Source of the DNA: Symbiodinium natans
Lineage: Eukaryota > Sar > Dinophyceae > Suessiales > Symbiodiniaceae
Reading direction: 5' to 3'
Assembly (NCBI GenBank): GCA_905221605.1
Contig: CAJNDS010000023.1
Span: 184,501 to 248,500, forward strand
DNA: 64,000 bases
Under the pieces are notes generated by a model. It was not told where the DNA came from. It made no database searches and was given only the letters and a program-made list of their open reading frames with translations. Within the stretch, counting starts at the first letter, position 1; every line of letters begins with the position of its first letter. Below are positions 11,001 through 22,689 of the stretch, piece after piece. The position numbers were made by a program, and so were the translations under genes.

Positions 11001-14000
11001 TGAAACTTGACCAGCTGGCTGCAAACGCTCAAGGTCGGTCTGCAACCGTGCATGTGCAGCAGATTGAGAACTCCGAGCGTGCTGCGCTGGTGAGTCAGAT
11101 GCAAAATGCCGTCTCCCTACAGAACCGTCTGCAAGTACGGAGTACATGGTCTTCTCTTGTGAACGCAAGTCTGCCAAATTATTCAACCTGAATATCAGGT
11201 CACCCTCAACAACACGATCATTCGAAACCTTGGAGGGGTGTGGAAGGCAATCGATGAATTTGAGAGTCGAGTCGCCTCATACAACGTCGCCGTGAACAGC
11301 ACACTGCAAGTCATGAAGAACAACATCTACTTTACAAATTGGGTTGGTCTTGCCATGCTGGCATTGCGGGGCGCCCAGAAGCCCAGCATGAAGCGTTTTC
11401 TTCGAGTCGCTATCCGATCCTAAGGGGCAACATGGGCACCACACCTCCGAGGTACACGCTAGTCGGTGGATTGGAGGTCGTGGATGGCAAAATGAGGCCA
11501 GAAACATGGCACATTCAGGCCACATCCGGCAACTCCTGCATTTCTGCAGAGGATGGGTCTCTTCCTTGCGGACATCACTCTATTCACACAGATCAACGTG
11601 ACCTGGAGCATGATATGCAGCTGCAGCCTTGGCAAACACAGCTGACATCTTGTGAGACGTTTGCAAACGCAGCTGGATACTTCAGGCAGAGGCGTGGAGA
11701 TCAACAGCATTTTCCCTGGCTTAGAAAGAGTTGGCAGCTGAGCAGATTCAAGCTCAGCATTGGTTTGTTGCCAGGTCTCGCGCACGGCTGAGTCTTGTCA
11801 GGTCGTAATTTTGATGAATCTGCCCACGGACCTCCCAGAGCGGAGGCGGCTTCTGAGGCCCAGGGACGCGAAACAGTCCTGCAACATCCTGGAACCTGCT
11901 TGTAAGTCCGCACTTGCAGTGAACATCCAAGAAAGGGTTATGCCCGTATGCAAGCAAGGACCCAGTGTGAGAGGGCACCTCGGACCAACGCATGTTGCAG
12001 AAGCTATGATATGGAGGGTCACTTTCTGGGTATGTGTCTTCTTCTCCTACTGAACACAACAGAGTGCCTCTACAGGCCCCACAAAATAGTTCGTCAAGAA
12101 ATGGTCCTTGTTGTGATGTTCTTTCAGATTGAAACAGCTGACATGAAATTATGCTTTGACGTGTTGCTCCCCCCCCCTTCCCCGCCCTCTGCTAAGCCCA
12201 TGCCGTAAGCGCCAAGCCCTCAGACACAGCAGGTAAGCCTTACGAAGCAACGTGTCCAGCAGCCGCCCGATTAGCTGCTGATACGTCGGCCATAAACGGC
12301 CCTCGAAGCAAAGCAAGTCTAAGGATCATTTTGCAGGAGGCTTTTTGGACTTTGGAATGTGAAAAATGCCCCCGTCCACAGCTTCCACCACCCCGTGCCT
12401 TGCAGACGAACTATCATTTGTATTATGAGCGTACGGGCTTGGTTTTCAGAGGCGACGGGCAGCAGCCGGTGTAGGAGGGACAAGGGGCAAGTGCCGCAGA
12501 GACTTTGGCGGGGGCAGCTGATGGCAGCAGAACGATTGAACAAGGACCAGGGCATGCAATCCCGCAGGGCAGGTTCGTACATGTTCGTACCTTGCGGCCT
12601 GCACAGACTTCAGGCAATGTCTTGACTACTTGCTGCAAGCAATAGTATAGAATAGTATATTTCAATAAATTCCAGCTCCATGTTTAACCGGCCTCAAGGT
12701 TGCGGCTTTCCAATTTGAGGCAGACTTTCAACAACTTAACAAGAAGTCGCCTCCCCAAAATTTAATGCCGTTCTTCTTCAGACTTCCAAGAACAGACAAA
12801 GAACTTTGACCCCCGTATACTGTAGCAGCGGGCGCACCTGCAAGGCACCTCATCACAACCTCGACCACCTTGCGAAGTGTGCGGGATGTGAGTGACAAGC
12901 AGGTGTTGAATCTGGATGACCTTCCCCTTTTCCTGAAGGCCATGCGGTCGTGCGATCTCCAATGTTTTGGGGGTTGCTCAGTGCGACAAGAGCTTGCATA
13001 TGCTTGCATGGAAGGGGCCACGGATCGAATTTACCGTGAAGTCGCAGCAGGGCGAGTTTTTCATCCGGAAGGTGGACTTGACCAGACATTAGATATGACT
13101 AGACCCACGCGCCAGTGTCTGTTTTGTGTGTGTGTGTGTGTCGAGGTGGATCTTCAACTGTACGGTGATCTTGTCGTGAACCAGGGGGAGCAAAGGTCTG
13201 AGATGTACTGCACAGCTGGTCTCGCCTGCTGCCAGGTCTAGGCAACACTGAGACAGAAGGAAACCTGTGCTGTGGAGTGCAGTCCAGCAAATTCAAGCTA
13301 CAATAGTACCTCTGAGGTTCATAGCGCTGGTGGGCCTACACGGTCATGGGAAGTCCTCCATTCTCAAAATGTTTGGCGGTGAGCTCCTGCCTGGTGACTG
13401 CGATTTGGCTGCACAGGAACTGTTCGATGCTCCTTGTGCATCTCCTTGTGTTCTCCATGTGCAGATCCTTCGATCTGCCTGTCCACCTATCCATCCATGA
13501 TTTTTCATTCACATTATCTGCTCATCCAATTCATCTCGCGGTCTGTTCAATTATCAGCCGACCTGCACTTCTGTGCTGTGCAAGGCAACCTGCCTGGCTT
13601 CTTCGTGCCTCCTCATCTCCGTGTCACGCGCCCATCTGTTCATCAACGATCCAGCAGGAAATCCTGGAGTCTTGGAAATTGCAGCCGTGGCGCAAGGTCC
13701 TACATGTTGGAACGGAGCCTGGTCTGTTTCACGGCACGCTCTACGACAACCTCGTTTTCGGGGTTGACGACGGAGGCCCCTAAACCCGGAATCGTGTTTG
13801 TGGCCAAGTTGGTGGCCTTGGCCAGGTTGCTGGGCTATGCTGGGCTTGTGTGTTGTGTGTTGCTGCTGCTGTTGAAGCATCTTAGAAGGTGCGGAGTTCC
13901 GGGATGCTGACAGGGAGCGTGCTGCGGACCCAAACCATGGAGAGTTGCTACATGCGGTCCCATGATATGCCAACGTTTCGCATGGCTTTTGGTCACACTC

Positions 14001-16445
14001 AGGTTCGACATGTTTGCCGGCTGCTTGCCCTCCCACAGGACCTCAGGGACAACCTCGATTCAAGAACATCACAGTGACATCACGACTGCAACCCCGACAA
14101 TCCGTGCAGGTGTTAGCAATGTTGGGCATGACAAGTTTTTTTTGTACAAGTCAGCGGAGTAGTCCATGTGCTCCGGGCTCTTCCAAGTCCAGCCGGAGTT
14201 GCTCGATGGTGTTCTATTTATTTTCGCTTTGCTAAGAAACGCTACCCTAATGAGGCTTAATGATCCCTGACGTATTGCGTGCTGCCGCAGTGCAGCCCAT
14301 GCACACAGTTTGCTTGATGACTAGTTTGCATATTCCAACAGATCGATTGGTAATGATTTCATGCGGTCCCGGCCTCCCGCCTATAGTCGGATGCCCCCCG
14401 AAGCCAAACACGCTCCAAGTGGTGGGTACGCTGTAGTCGAGGTCGTATCAAATGTGGCTTTTACGCACATACGCTCGGCTCTCTAGTAAGTGGCAGAAGC
14501 TGCCGTCGGAAAAGGAGATCCTGAGTTTGCTGGACTTACCGGACAAGCTGTGCTGGGACCAGGCAGGATGCAACAAGACATATGTGGATCATGCAGATTT
14601 AGGCAGCAAGTCTCATGAAGTCCCAGAAGAGTAAACTCTCGAGCTTCATTCGATTCTTTTGCTTCCTTCTTACCGACACCTAGCACCGAAGTGCAGCGTG
14701 CTGCAAAGGAATCTTGGAATCGTGATGAGATAGCTTACTTCTAGATTGTCAGCAGAACGGGAGACGTGTGCCAACTTCATTCGCCTCGCTCATGTTCGGG
14801 TTGGATGGTGGTCTGTTACCGGTACACGAGGCACGGATCATTGACCTGTTGTAAGTACCGAAATGTTATCACTGCGCACCCTGGTGATGATGGGACCGGA
14901 GTCCTGTTCTTGAAGCTGAGAGAAATGGGTCCTGGAGTGGGCGAACAGGCGTGAGTCATGGTCAGAAAGTGAAGCGACTGTCACTGACACCTCTCTACGG
15001 TACAACGCTGTTTTCACTGGCAACGCCGATCTTGGAGACAAGCTGACTGCGGACCATGTTGTAACACCTTGCACCTCAGTTCTGGGCTGGCGTTGTGCGT
15101 AGTCGCTGAGCAAAGTGCAGCTTTGAGAAACCGCCCCACACCGGAAGTTTTTTTGCAAGGTATGGAAGTCCGTCTGACACTTGCGTACCGAAATAGGACA
15201 AGGGACATTCTTCAGCGAGTTCTGCGATGCAGTGCGTGAAGAAGGTGGCTTACACTCTTCCCCCCCCGGCTCCTCTGGCTGTACCTGGCTCTACCCAAAC
15301 AAGCCAGAGCTCGGAGCTTTTTTTGTGGTATCATGATGTCTCAACCATGCCTTGCCCATGCAACGACCAAGAGTCTTATGACTTGGAGACGCTATACGTG
15401 TGTTCACTTGCGTCGTATCTCCCAAGCCTGCGAGAGTTGGGAAACTATGATTTGCTGCGGGGTTTTGTTTGTTTTTTCTGTGGCAGCCTGGAGCCGTCTC
15501 TTGGTTTTTTCAGGCATTGATCGTCCAACAGTTTTCAGTTTTCAAAGGCCAGACGTGTTCATGTGATGTGGTACTGTCGTGGAGCGATGGTGCGATGACA
15601 CTCCCGTCTCCGGCAGTTGCATTGCTCGGATTAAAAAGAGACCTGGCCAAACCCTGCAACAAGTGGACTTCCATCCGGCTTCCGTACAAGGAAGGGATGG
15701 GACGGAATTGGGCGGCGGATGGCCAGAGGCCTCGACGAGTTAAGAACAGATCGAAGATCAGCAGGGTTGTCTCTACGTCCACGGCGATAGATCTGTAGGT
15801 TACAACAAAGACGGTGACCAGCCCACGTTGCATGTCTTACTTTGGCCGGTAGTGCAAGGTTCTTTAGGGAGGGCGCAGATTGGCGAGGTCCTGTCGCACA
15901 CGCAACAAGCTAAGCTTGGCCTGGCGAGAGCCTTGGTGGCTGCGCCCTCAGACAGCAGCTTGAGTGTGGGTGGAACTGCGGACAGGGAGGCCTTAGCAGG
16001 AGTCTAGCAGTCTGGCATTGCAAAGCATTGTGAAGGAATCCGTGCGCAGGCCAATCCAGACGTTTTGGTGCTGCATAAGCCCGGGATGCCATATGACGCC
16101 CCGGACTTTCTTCCACAGAGAGAGAGGTCTGGAACCAGCGCATGCTTGAACGCAATATTCTTGTAATTGCTGATCTACACTGAGGACCGAACCTCGCACA
16201 TGGTGCTGGAGGTGATCAGAAGCCACGTCGCCAACCGCGGCCTCGGCTATCCAAGTGATCCAACGACCAGGCGCGCCCCCGTGTCCGGTCGGAGTGTCTG
16301 GTGCTGATCTTCAGAGTGAGGAAGACAAGAGAGAGTGAGGCAAAGCGAGCAAGTCATGCAGCCGTCCATTTATTAATGACTTGGGCAGGTCGCCACGCAC
16401 GTGCCTCTTTACCAGCGCCGGACTCAAGATGGCACGCGCCAGGCA
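7020..16445 (+). CDS. ABC transporter gene, ABCC-like (multi-exon)
   Basis: Membrane ABC exporter-type protein, split into at least 15 small exons. In order I see: an N-terminal DLWEMG...F...W element; transmembrane-domain segments (SRSALSVSTFDSLL, then HIVNLTGGTSRAQLL, then a PWSIAPLVIHPILLAMF helix, then FESRVASYNVAVNS and NNIYFTNW); the linker MNLPTDLPER; Walker A GLHGHGKSS; Q-loop region LHVGTEPGLFHGTLYDN; signature LSHTQQAKLGLARAL; and Walker B region NPDVLVLHKPG. This is the order of one ABCC-type half: membrane domain, then nucleotide-binding domain. The substrate cannot be told. The signature lacks the usual LSGGQ, and Walker B lacks the catalytic Asp-Glu pair. The first and last exons are not defined; only one half is seen in this window. 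An intron at about 7.98-10.6 kb carries a 2.4-kb satellite. Confidence 0.8.
8013..8640. repeat. Purine-rich satellite, first block
   Basis: Plus strand almost only A and G. In order: (GA)n at about 8,022-8,050, a CAG run, (AAG)n of about 130 bases ending near 8,250, heptamer GAGAGCA about ten times at 8,266-8,336, GAAGAGA and GAGAGGA heptamers to 8,470, a run of about a dozen T, then (GGGGAGA)n to 8,640. Lies in an intron of the ABC transporter gene. Confidence 0.95.
8765..9040. repeat. Pyrimidine-rich block (reverse orientation of the satellite)
   Basis: Plus strand almost only C and T (CCCCTCTCC-type units), i.e. the strand asymmetry is reversed compared with the blocks on both sides. It is separated from the first block by about 120 bases of non-repetitive GC-rich sequence that includes a short G6CCC...C6 hairpin at 8,704-8,721. 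Confidence 0.9.
9095..10452. repeat. Purine-rich satellite, second block
   Basis: About 1.35 kb of GGAGGGGA/GGAGAGGA-type units on the plus strand, ending in an A-rich GAGAAA tail from about 10,365. The long open frames here are by-products of the repeat and are not genes. Confidence 0.95.
10638..11872 (+). CDS. ABC transporter, central and last membrane-domain exons
   Basis: After the satellite the gene resumes. 10,638-10,960 ends in PISPWSIAPLVIHPILLAMF, a membrane helix. 11,000-11,110 has the linker QQIENSERAALVSQMQNAV. The exon starting at 11,199 (after an AG) has IDEFESRVASYNVAVNSTLQ and KNNIYFTNW, like the FE..V..YN...F..W segment of these transporters. 11,550-11,632 reads LFLADITLFTQINVTW. 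The exon from 11,802 reads VVILMNLPTDLPERRRLL, the membrane-to-ATPase linker. These five pieces in this order make the family call firm, though exon ends are mostly estimated. Confidence 0.65.
13018..14055 (+). CDS. ABC transporter, Walker A and Q-loop exons
   Basis: 13,018-13,085 reads EFTVKSQQGEFFIRKVDL, the strand before Walker A. 13,285-13,430 reads FIALVGLHGHGKSSILKMF, a standard P-loop with GKSS. Exon 13,585-13,622 (PGFFVPPHLR) joins in frame over a 74-base GT-AG intron (13,623-13,696) to exon 13,697-13,782 (LHVGTEPGLFHGTLYDN), giving a Q-loop region with Glu in place of the usual Gln-Glu pair. An exon from 14,003 reads VRHVCRLLALPQDL. The in-frame join and motif order give good confidence. 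Confidence 0.7.
15872..15951 (+). CDS. ABC transporter signature exon
   Basis: Reads QIGEVLSHTQQAKLGLARAL, then VAAP. This aligns with the ABC signature (usual LSGGQ-x-x-R-x-x-L-A-R-A-L), but the two glycines after LS are replaced by H and T. The downstream LARAL is kept. Confidence 0.65.
16049..16445 (+). CDS. ABC transporter Walker B and downstream exons
   Basis: 16,049-16,115 reads ANPDVLVLHKPGMPYDAP: the hydrophobic Walker B strand is present, but the Asp-Glu that normally ends it is replaced by His-Lys. 16,202-16,262 reads VLEVIRSHVANRGLGYPSDP. 16,391-16,440 reads SPRTCLFTSAGLKMAR in the place of the switch-histidine region; the His is not there. Exon limits are estimated. The end of the gene is not located. 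Confidence 0.5.
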
Positions 16446-16499
16446 TAGCAGAGCATGCAAGAGGCATCAGTCAGCCAATTCACGATTCGTGATTCTCAG

Positions 16500-16990
16500 G
16501 TTCGAAAAGATATGGCCTGCAGCTTGCAGATCGGATTTACCTGATAGGGCCCACGGGCGAAATTCGCCAGGCCTCAAATTGGCTGGTTGTCTGTTGCAGG
16601 CTGCAACGCTGCAGATTCCACGACATGTGGGGGTGAGTTGCCTACACTGCTCGGGAGGTCTCCGCTGACGAAGTCACTGAGGGAATGCTGGCATAGCATG
16701 TTGCCGATGAGTTAATGTGGATGGATGGGTGTTCAATGCTGTTCTGATGTTCAATGATGTTCCACGTCGAAGTGCATCACTTCGACCTGCTAATGCCTGG
16801 AGGTGCTTTGTGGGCAGTTTGTGGGCTGGCCTGCAAGCACCGAAACCACCATGTGACAATTCTACGCATGAATCGTGCGTCCTGTCAGTCCTGGTCCTAG
16901 TAGAACCATTTGGTGGAGTGTGATCGCGAACATGAAAGAGTTGCTGAGTTGCTTGACCTAAATGCACTTTCGCCGCTTTCGCCAAACTCA
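16500..16990. other. No gene that I can support
   Basis: Short open frames on both strands and no motif. This is probably the 3' region of the ABC transporter gene. Confidence 0.3.
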
Positions 16991-16999
16991 AACATACCA

Positions 17000-17400
17000 T
17001 CATAAAACGCAGGGCAGCAGGGACACAAGCAGCAAGCCTGAAGAGCCTGTGTCCCGATTGGCTGCAGTGATTCTTCGCAGGATTTCTTCAATGGCATGTG
17101 CTATCCGATGGCTTACCAGGCGCAAGAGTTCAGTGACTTTTGGCAAGGGCGCCCAGAGCCTGACCGAATCTCTACATCTAAGTAGAACATGCAGTAAATC
17201 TCCAACACGTTCCAACACTCTTAGCAGCTGCAGAAGCAGCTTGTGAACCACCACGGGTTTTCTGATGTACTGTTGCCTGCAATCCCGTCGCTGCATTTGC
17301 CAAGCGGAAGCGGATCTTGAGGACGAGCGACCACATTTGCCACTGTCTGGCAATGTGAACTGCCAGGCAAGATCTGCCATGCCAACAAATTTCGATTGCG
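17000..17400. CDS. Exon-like region, strand uncertain
   Basis: On the plus strand, after an AG at about 17,080, the frame reads DFFNGMCYPMAYQAQEFSDF, then QGRPEPDRIST; a second piece at about 17,229 reads KQLVNHHGFSDVLLPAIPSL. On the minus strand a 126-codon frame reads LLLQLLRVLERVGDLLHVLL and further helix-like sequence. Both look plausible and only one can be right. No family recognised. Confidence 0.25.
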
Positions 17401-17489
17401 TCGCCGCCTCAACATCGCACTGGGATGTATAGTGTTGTACATGTATGTAAATAGATAGAAACAGAGAAGTATAAATAAATAGTCAGGAA

Positions 17490-17680
17490 TATACACATAT
17501 ACATGTATATATATGTATTATATGCATATACAGATATACATATATGAATGTACGTATATAATATTTGTATACGTACATATTCCTTCACTATATATTAGAC
17601 TATATGATCGTATATTGTATTACGCCACGTCATGGTATGTTATGTTATTCAACACATATATGCTGCCCCCACCATTCTTT
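17490..17680. repeat. AT-rich (TATATA/TACATA) microsatellite region
   Basis: Dense TATA, CATA and GTATAT units with many interruptions. Confidence 0.8.
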
Positions 17681-17789
17681 GATTTTTTTTACATACGAAC
17701 GGTACGACGGAGAAGTGTTCATGTGTGGAGGTAGCATGCAGAGGAAGGCTATCTACTGCCTTAGGGCTTTGCGCTTGTTAATTTGAAGG

Positions 17790-17925
17790 GATTCAAAGTC
17801 GGACCCCTAAGGTTGTACCCCTGAAGGTTCCCCTCAAAAATGCCCCTAATATGGCCCCTATACTACCTTGTGGACGTTAAAAAGTGTCACCAAAACCCAA
17901 GGGTGCAACCTTAAGGGTCCGAGGT
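17790..17925. repeat. CCCCTAA/CCCTGAA-type degenerate short repeat
   Basis: Repeated short words such as CCCCTAAGG, CCCCTGAAGG, CCCCTAATA and CCCCTATAC, spaced 10-20 bases. Resembles a worn variant of the telomere-like words seen at 56 kb, but too short and divergent to be sure. Confidence 0.4.
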
Positions 17926-18004
17926 AGACTAGCTAGATAATTTGGACGGTACGCAGGAGAAATGTTTCGTGACGTGCATGGAGACCCCCCCAGATAGCAA
18001 GACT

Positions 18005-18090
18005 TGATATGTATGTATATATATATATGCATATTTATTTACTTGTTGTATACATATATAAATATTACTTATATATATATATGAATAGAC
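18005..18090. repeat. AT-rich microsatellite
   Basis: (TA)n with GTATGTATAT and ATACATATAT units, the second of two such tracts in this region. Confidence 0.8.
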
Positions 18091-18242
18091 ATAAAGAGTA
18101 TGGTACCTTGTGTCGGAGATTCATGTGGCACGCGACAAAATGCTGCATGTGACTTCATGAGTCGAAAGGTGCATTCAAGGCAGTTGTTGACTGCAGGATT
18201 TGGCGTATACCCTCGGCTGGTCCGCTGCCCACCCGGCCCATG

Positions 18243-18640
18243 TTAAACAGTTAGCCAGCCATTCTGTTTGTAAAGGGGGATCAGCATCTGCACCCATCCT
18301 ACGGCAACGTAGTAATCGGCATCTACTCTGCATGGGCCTGCTTTCGCACGCTGCCGGAAGCAGGAGGGAAGGTGGATCGTTAGGGAGCGACGGTGGTTTC
18401 CATGTTTTTCGTGTTGTGCTTGTGGTCGTGCGCCGTGGCTTGCCAGGGAATCATGGTCAACTTGGAGAAAACGGGCCAACTTGTTCACGTCTCGCATTTG
18501 GAGCCGGCGCCTTAATCCCTGAACCTGGAACCGCATGGTGTTGTTGGAGTTTTGTCCCCTTTACTTTCATTCAAAACTGGGCCGTCGCCCACAGCTGCCC
18601 ATTGTGCAAGTTTCTGTGTGAAGTGAGCATCATCGACGTC
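18243..18640 (-). CDS. Exon-like segments, unassigned
   Basis: Minus-strand reading of about 18,640-18,540 gives DDAHFTQKLAQWAAVGDGPV then LNESKGDKTP. 18,500-18,260 gives MRDVNKLARFLQVDHDSLAS and further residues. Both are protein-like with charged and hydrophobic residues well mixed. The plus strand is also open for 178 codons but is Cys/Ser-rich and less convincing. No family recognised. Confidence 0.3.
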
Positions 18641-19279
18641 TGTTGCCTCTGCGCTCATTCTTCGGGGAACCAGGTCGTGCAAGCAAAATACTGCGATTCT
18701 GACATCCGTGGCTCGATGATCCCTGGACGTGCATGATGGACCTGGGGAGATGGGGAGAAAAGAGCCCAAAGTTCCGATTTGTCACGGTCAGCTTCCAACG
18801 AACCATCGAAGGGCATCGACCAGCGCCCACAACCAACCCACTGGGTACCTTCACTCGATCTGGGATGAAAACCGGGGGGGGGGGGGGTCTGGAGACCCAT
18901 GTTGGAATCCAAGACAAGTTTGCGCGACGCGCAGGTAGCTAAGATTGGGCTAGGTCCGCGCACGGCGCGCATCATGAGCATCAACTGCTGTGGTTGGGGG
19001 GGGCCGCCTTGGGAGTGGCTGGGGGCCTTCGGAAGTTCGGAAAACATTGTAAGTACATACTGTACCGAGTAATTGTCTTGATTATTCCTGCGTTTTGGGA
19101 TACCATGGCTTCCGGCAAACATGAGGGAGTCTGCTCGAAGCCACGAAGCTGACCGTACACCACCTTTGCTGACGACTCTGGGAGACTGAGGAAGGATGTC
19201 AGCGAGCACGTGCCCCAGTAGTTGCCGGAGCTTGTGGAGTTTTTCCGCAATGCAAGACGCCTCTCTAGAGATTGGAACC

Positions 19280-19465
19280 GCTCAGTACACATGCGACATC
19301 TTGTCAAAAACGAATCCATCCCGAAAGGGCTCGCCCAGATCCTTGCAAGTAATTCCGGCCTCTGTGCCGCAGATTTCAGTACACCCTCCAGCATCCTGCA
19401 GCTGTGCGCGATCAATTGCGGTCAGGCCTTGTGGATTTCGGGCGAGGTCGTCATCGGCCATCGGG
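19280..19465 (-). CDS. Exon-like segment, unassigned
   Basis: Minus-strand reading gives MADDDLARNPQGLTAIDRAQ and then EPFRDGFVFDKMSHVY before a stop. A plus-strand frame over the same bases (FFRNARRLSRDWNRSVHMRH) competes. Family unknown. Confidence 0.2.
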
Positions 19466-19755
19466 GTGCAAGCCGTTGGGGTTGTGCGTTGTTCTGGTGA
19501 CCAGATTCTGGTGTCGTTTGGAGTAGGGGCCGGCCGGGTTTTGGAAATGAATAGCGGAGCGGCGGCAAATGGAGCGCAGCGGCCGCAGCGGTCGTGGGTC
19601 TTCGGCGTTGGGCGTACTGGCACGCGAAAGCTGCCGCGAGAGGGAGCTAAGATGGCTGGATACTAAATATGGTGGCAGACCTCGAATAAGAATTCGACAG
19701 CGCGGCATCTGGCCATGGATCGGGGAGAGATGAATCACTGATGAATCCTAATGCT

Positions 19756-20050
19756 GCATGCTATGAGCAAGGTGGACCGCATTGGCGAATATTGGTGACC
19801 TGACTCCTTCGCAGCGCGTGTGCACTTTAACTTTAATGTGCACATCGCTTGGGTGCCCTGCTTGGCGGCGGTCATGGACGGGCAAGACTGGCTTGCATGT
19901 GCATGGCATCCTACGGTTCACGGCACTTGCGCTTCTTTGCCTGGAAACGAGACATGGAGACGCCCTCACGCAGGCGGGCCACAGGCCTGAGATCCCGAAG
20001 GGTCTTGATGACGATGTCGCCGGACACGTCAACAACCGGCCAACACTTCC
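19756..20050 (-). CDS. Exon-like segments, basic C-terminus
   Basis: Minus-strand reading of 20,045-19,911 gives PVVDVSGDIVIKTLRDLRPV, REGVSMSRFQAKKRKCREP and a stop, a basic tail. 19,900-19,756 gives another open piece with HPSDVHIKVKVHTRC. Protein-like on the minus strand and weaker on the plus strand. I cannot name the family. Confidence 0.35.
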
Positions 20051-20529
20051 GGGGGCGCCTCAGAGCATGCAACCTCCTCGGCCCGGCAACTCCGAGACCC
20101 CTCCGATTTTTTTCGCTAGAACAACAACGAAACCCCGATTGTTCAGCCGCAACGCTAAGCCCGCTAGGCACTAGGGCCACTAGGGAGCTTGTAGATGGGC
20201 GAAGCCCTAAACCCGAAAGATCGCGAAGCCAAGATGTGCAGTTTGGGTGGTACTTGGCTGGTTGATGGTGGATCTTGTCGGTGGATCTTGAAGACAGGGC
20301 TGGAAGAGGTTTTTCCCCGAGCTTGCTATTAGTCGAGTCTTCCGACACAACACTGCAGCCAATGCAGCCCAGAGTTGATATGAGACAGGGCTTCGTACCT
20401 TTGTGCCTCGCCTGGTCTGTCCGAGTGTGAGCGTTAAAGTGTGTAGTAGTGGGACTTAAATCTTTGAGCCTTAGCAGAAGATTGAGGTCATGCTGGAGGG
20501 GGCATCTCGCATGGCAGACACTTTGCATG

Positions 20530-20990
20530 GGATTGTCTGCATGTTCTCTTCATTCGTTTCAAACTCAATTGGCTTGCAAGGAACCGCACGAAGTCATTTT
20601 CTATCGGTGGAAAGGAAGACCAGGACGAGCACACCAATAAAACTAGTCCAAGAAACCCAGCAAATTGAAAGGCTTAATGTTGTTCGATGAGTTTTTCACT
20701 TTGAAATTTGTCTACTGCTTTATGTGATGGTCGCTTTGATCTGCAAGGAAGGGCCCTTGATCACCAGTTCATTCCATCGTTTTCCTTCCTAAACTTCCCC
20801 ACTTTTTTGTTTAGCGAGGGTTTAGATCTGGCAAATTGCAAGCCAGAGCAGGGGTCAAGTGCATGTCAAGTGCCGGGTCAGCCTACTAGCTGCTTGTCAG
20901 GGTGCTCAATGCCCCAGGTGGCGTGTGCGGGGTCTTCCACTGACCTGTTTGTTGCGAACCGAGTTCGAGGAAGAAACGCAGGACCGCAAT
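20530..20990. other. No gene that I can support
   Basis: Short open frames only, with T-rich stretches around 20,770-20,820. Confidence 0.3.
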
Positions 20991-20999
20991 GACGTTACT

Positions 21000-21150
21000 G
21001 AGTATTATGGAAGTTGTCCTGAACGGAACCTGCCAGGAATATCGAATCCTTCCAGCTTACGTGCACTTGTTGAAGCAAAGAAATGCTGGGTACTTGGTCA
21101 GCGACGGTTCGCGGGCATGTCCGGCACGTCCAAGTCTTCCCGCCGTCACT
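21000..21150 (+). CDS. Exon-like segment, unassigned
   Basis: Plus-strand frame reads IMEVVLNGTCQEYRILPAYV then HLLKQRNAGYLVSDGSRACP. Protein-like, but the minus strand is also open over this interval. No family recognised. Confidence 0.25.
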
Positions 21151-21159
21151 GACTCCTGA

Positions 21160-22640
21160 GAGGTGAGAAGGCCATTCGTTGACTTGCCCCCACCGAAGAA
21201 CAGGAGCAGAGAGCTGTGTTTGCTGTGGTTTGCTGCATTGGCTCGTTACCACAGGTTTCTAGCACAGCCTCGCGCGGTGACCTGTTGCACCCAACAGCCA
21301 CTGAGCCAGGACTATTCAGACTCTCGGCCCAGTGTCCCTGCATCTCCGGACAGCTGCCTTTCAGAGGAGAACCTCGTCGCTCGCAGGTACAGTACACGCG
21401 AGACACGCCTGAACTGAGGACATGTTGACAATGCACAATGCTGTCATGCTTGCGTCGCGTCACGGCTGCGATCTGTGTGCAGCTCTGAGTGCACAAATTG
21501 TGGCAGGACCACTTGGTACATGGAAAATCAACCAATCCAGGACTGCCATATTGTCGACATGCTGCTTCCGCTGCCTCTTCGTTCGATTTGAGAAAGAAAT
21601 GCCGCCCACAACAGGATCTGCCTCGAGTTTCTGTGGCCATATGGCCGAAGACCATGACACCTTAGAAACATGTCTGGAAGCCATTTTTGAAAAATCCTTG
21701 CACGTCGTTCCACAAGCGACGCGCGGGATGTTGAAGACGAAGAACTTAAATTAGATTGTGAGGAAGAATGGCCGGTGTATCCGACCATGCACGACTCCAC
21801 AAACCTACGTAAAAGCATGGCCAGCTCAACCTCCCACGAACTTCACCGCTCCAGCCAACTGCTCCAGGATCAGACAGGCGTGCAAGCTAATCGTTCTTCG
21901 CTCTCCAAGCAAATGCAAGCACTACACGCGACCAAAACATAGCAGACAATAACGCCTTCGGCGCATGGAAATAGCAACACAGAAATCGCGCAAACAAAAT
22001 GTAGGCTTCGATTTGTTTTCTGTCAACCCATAGGAAGTGAAGTAAAAGGGAACCTCGGATTGCACAATTCATGAACAGCGCATCTCTTCAATGTTACTCT
22101 CACTCACAGCTTGACATGTTCCACCAGCACGGTTGACAGAAGCCGAACACAGTTCGGCATCTACAGGATCCAACGGAAGCCCTGCGAGAAACCGCCTATC
22201 TTTGCAGTGAGCTGCACTCCACCATGGCGTTGGCGAAGGCATGGTTTCGTTCTAGCTATCCTAGAGATTGGAGAGTTGGAGACTTCCATAAAGTACTGGG
22301 TTCGCTATCAATCGAGCCAGTCAAATAGACAACGTCGGGCTGACAAACTGACAAGTTCGAAATGTTCGAAGGCAGAGTCGACTCTCTACGCTGTCAACAG
22401 CTTGCTGGACAATGCCGTGCGCCAACATTTTGCACGCTGAACTTCCCAAGCGGGACATAGGAAGCCTGCAGCTGCAACCTGCCCTAACCTACCCTTCCCG
22501 AGTTTGCAATTTTGCAGCGGGTTGGTTGGCCCTGGAAGTTTGAGCACTTCCCCTTCAAGTTTTTTGCCGCAGAGCTGGGGTAATCTGGCAAAAGTGCAGC
22601 GCAGTGATAGTTGATTTTGGAGGGATTTCGTGATATTTTG
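21160..22640. other. No gene that I can support
   Basis: Open frames of 80-170 codons on both strands (longest on the minus strand, 21,146-21,655) without recognisable motifs or a clear strand preference. Small exons may be present. Confidence 0.3.
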
Positions 22641-22689
22641 TCGATGGGCTTGCTTTTCTTTCATCCAAGCCTCAAATTCTCGAGCTCTC

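Noticed and set aside
19140-19215. Plus-strand TTFADDSGRLRKDV resembling the FADDSGL motif of Ham1-type pyrophosphatases
   Set aside because: No SNNxxK motif or other family element nearby, and a stop follows within a few codons.
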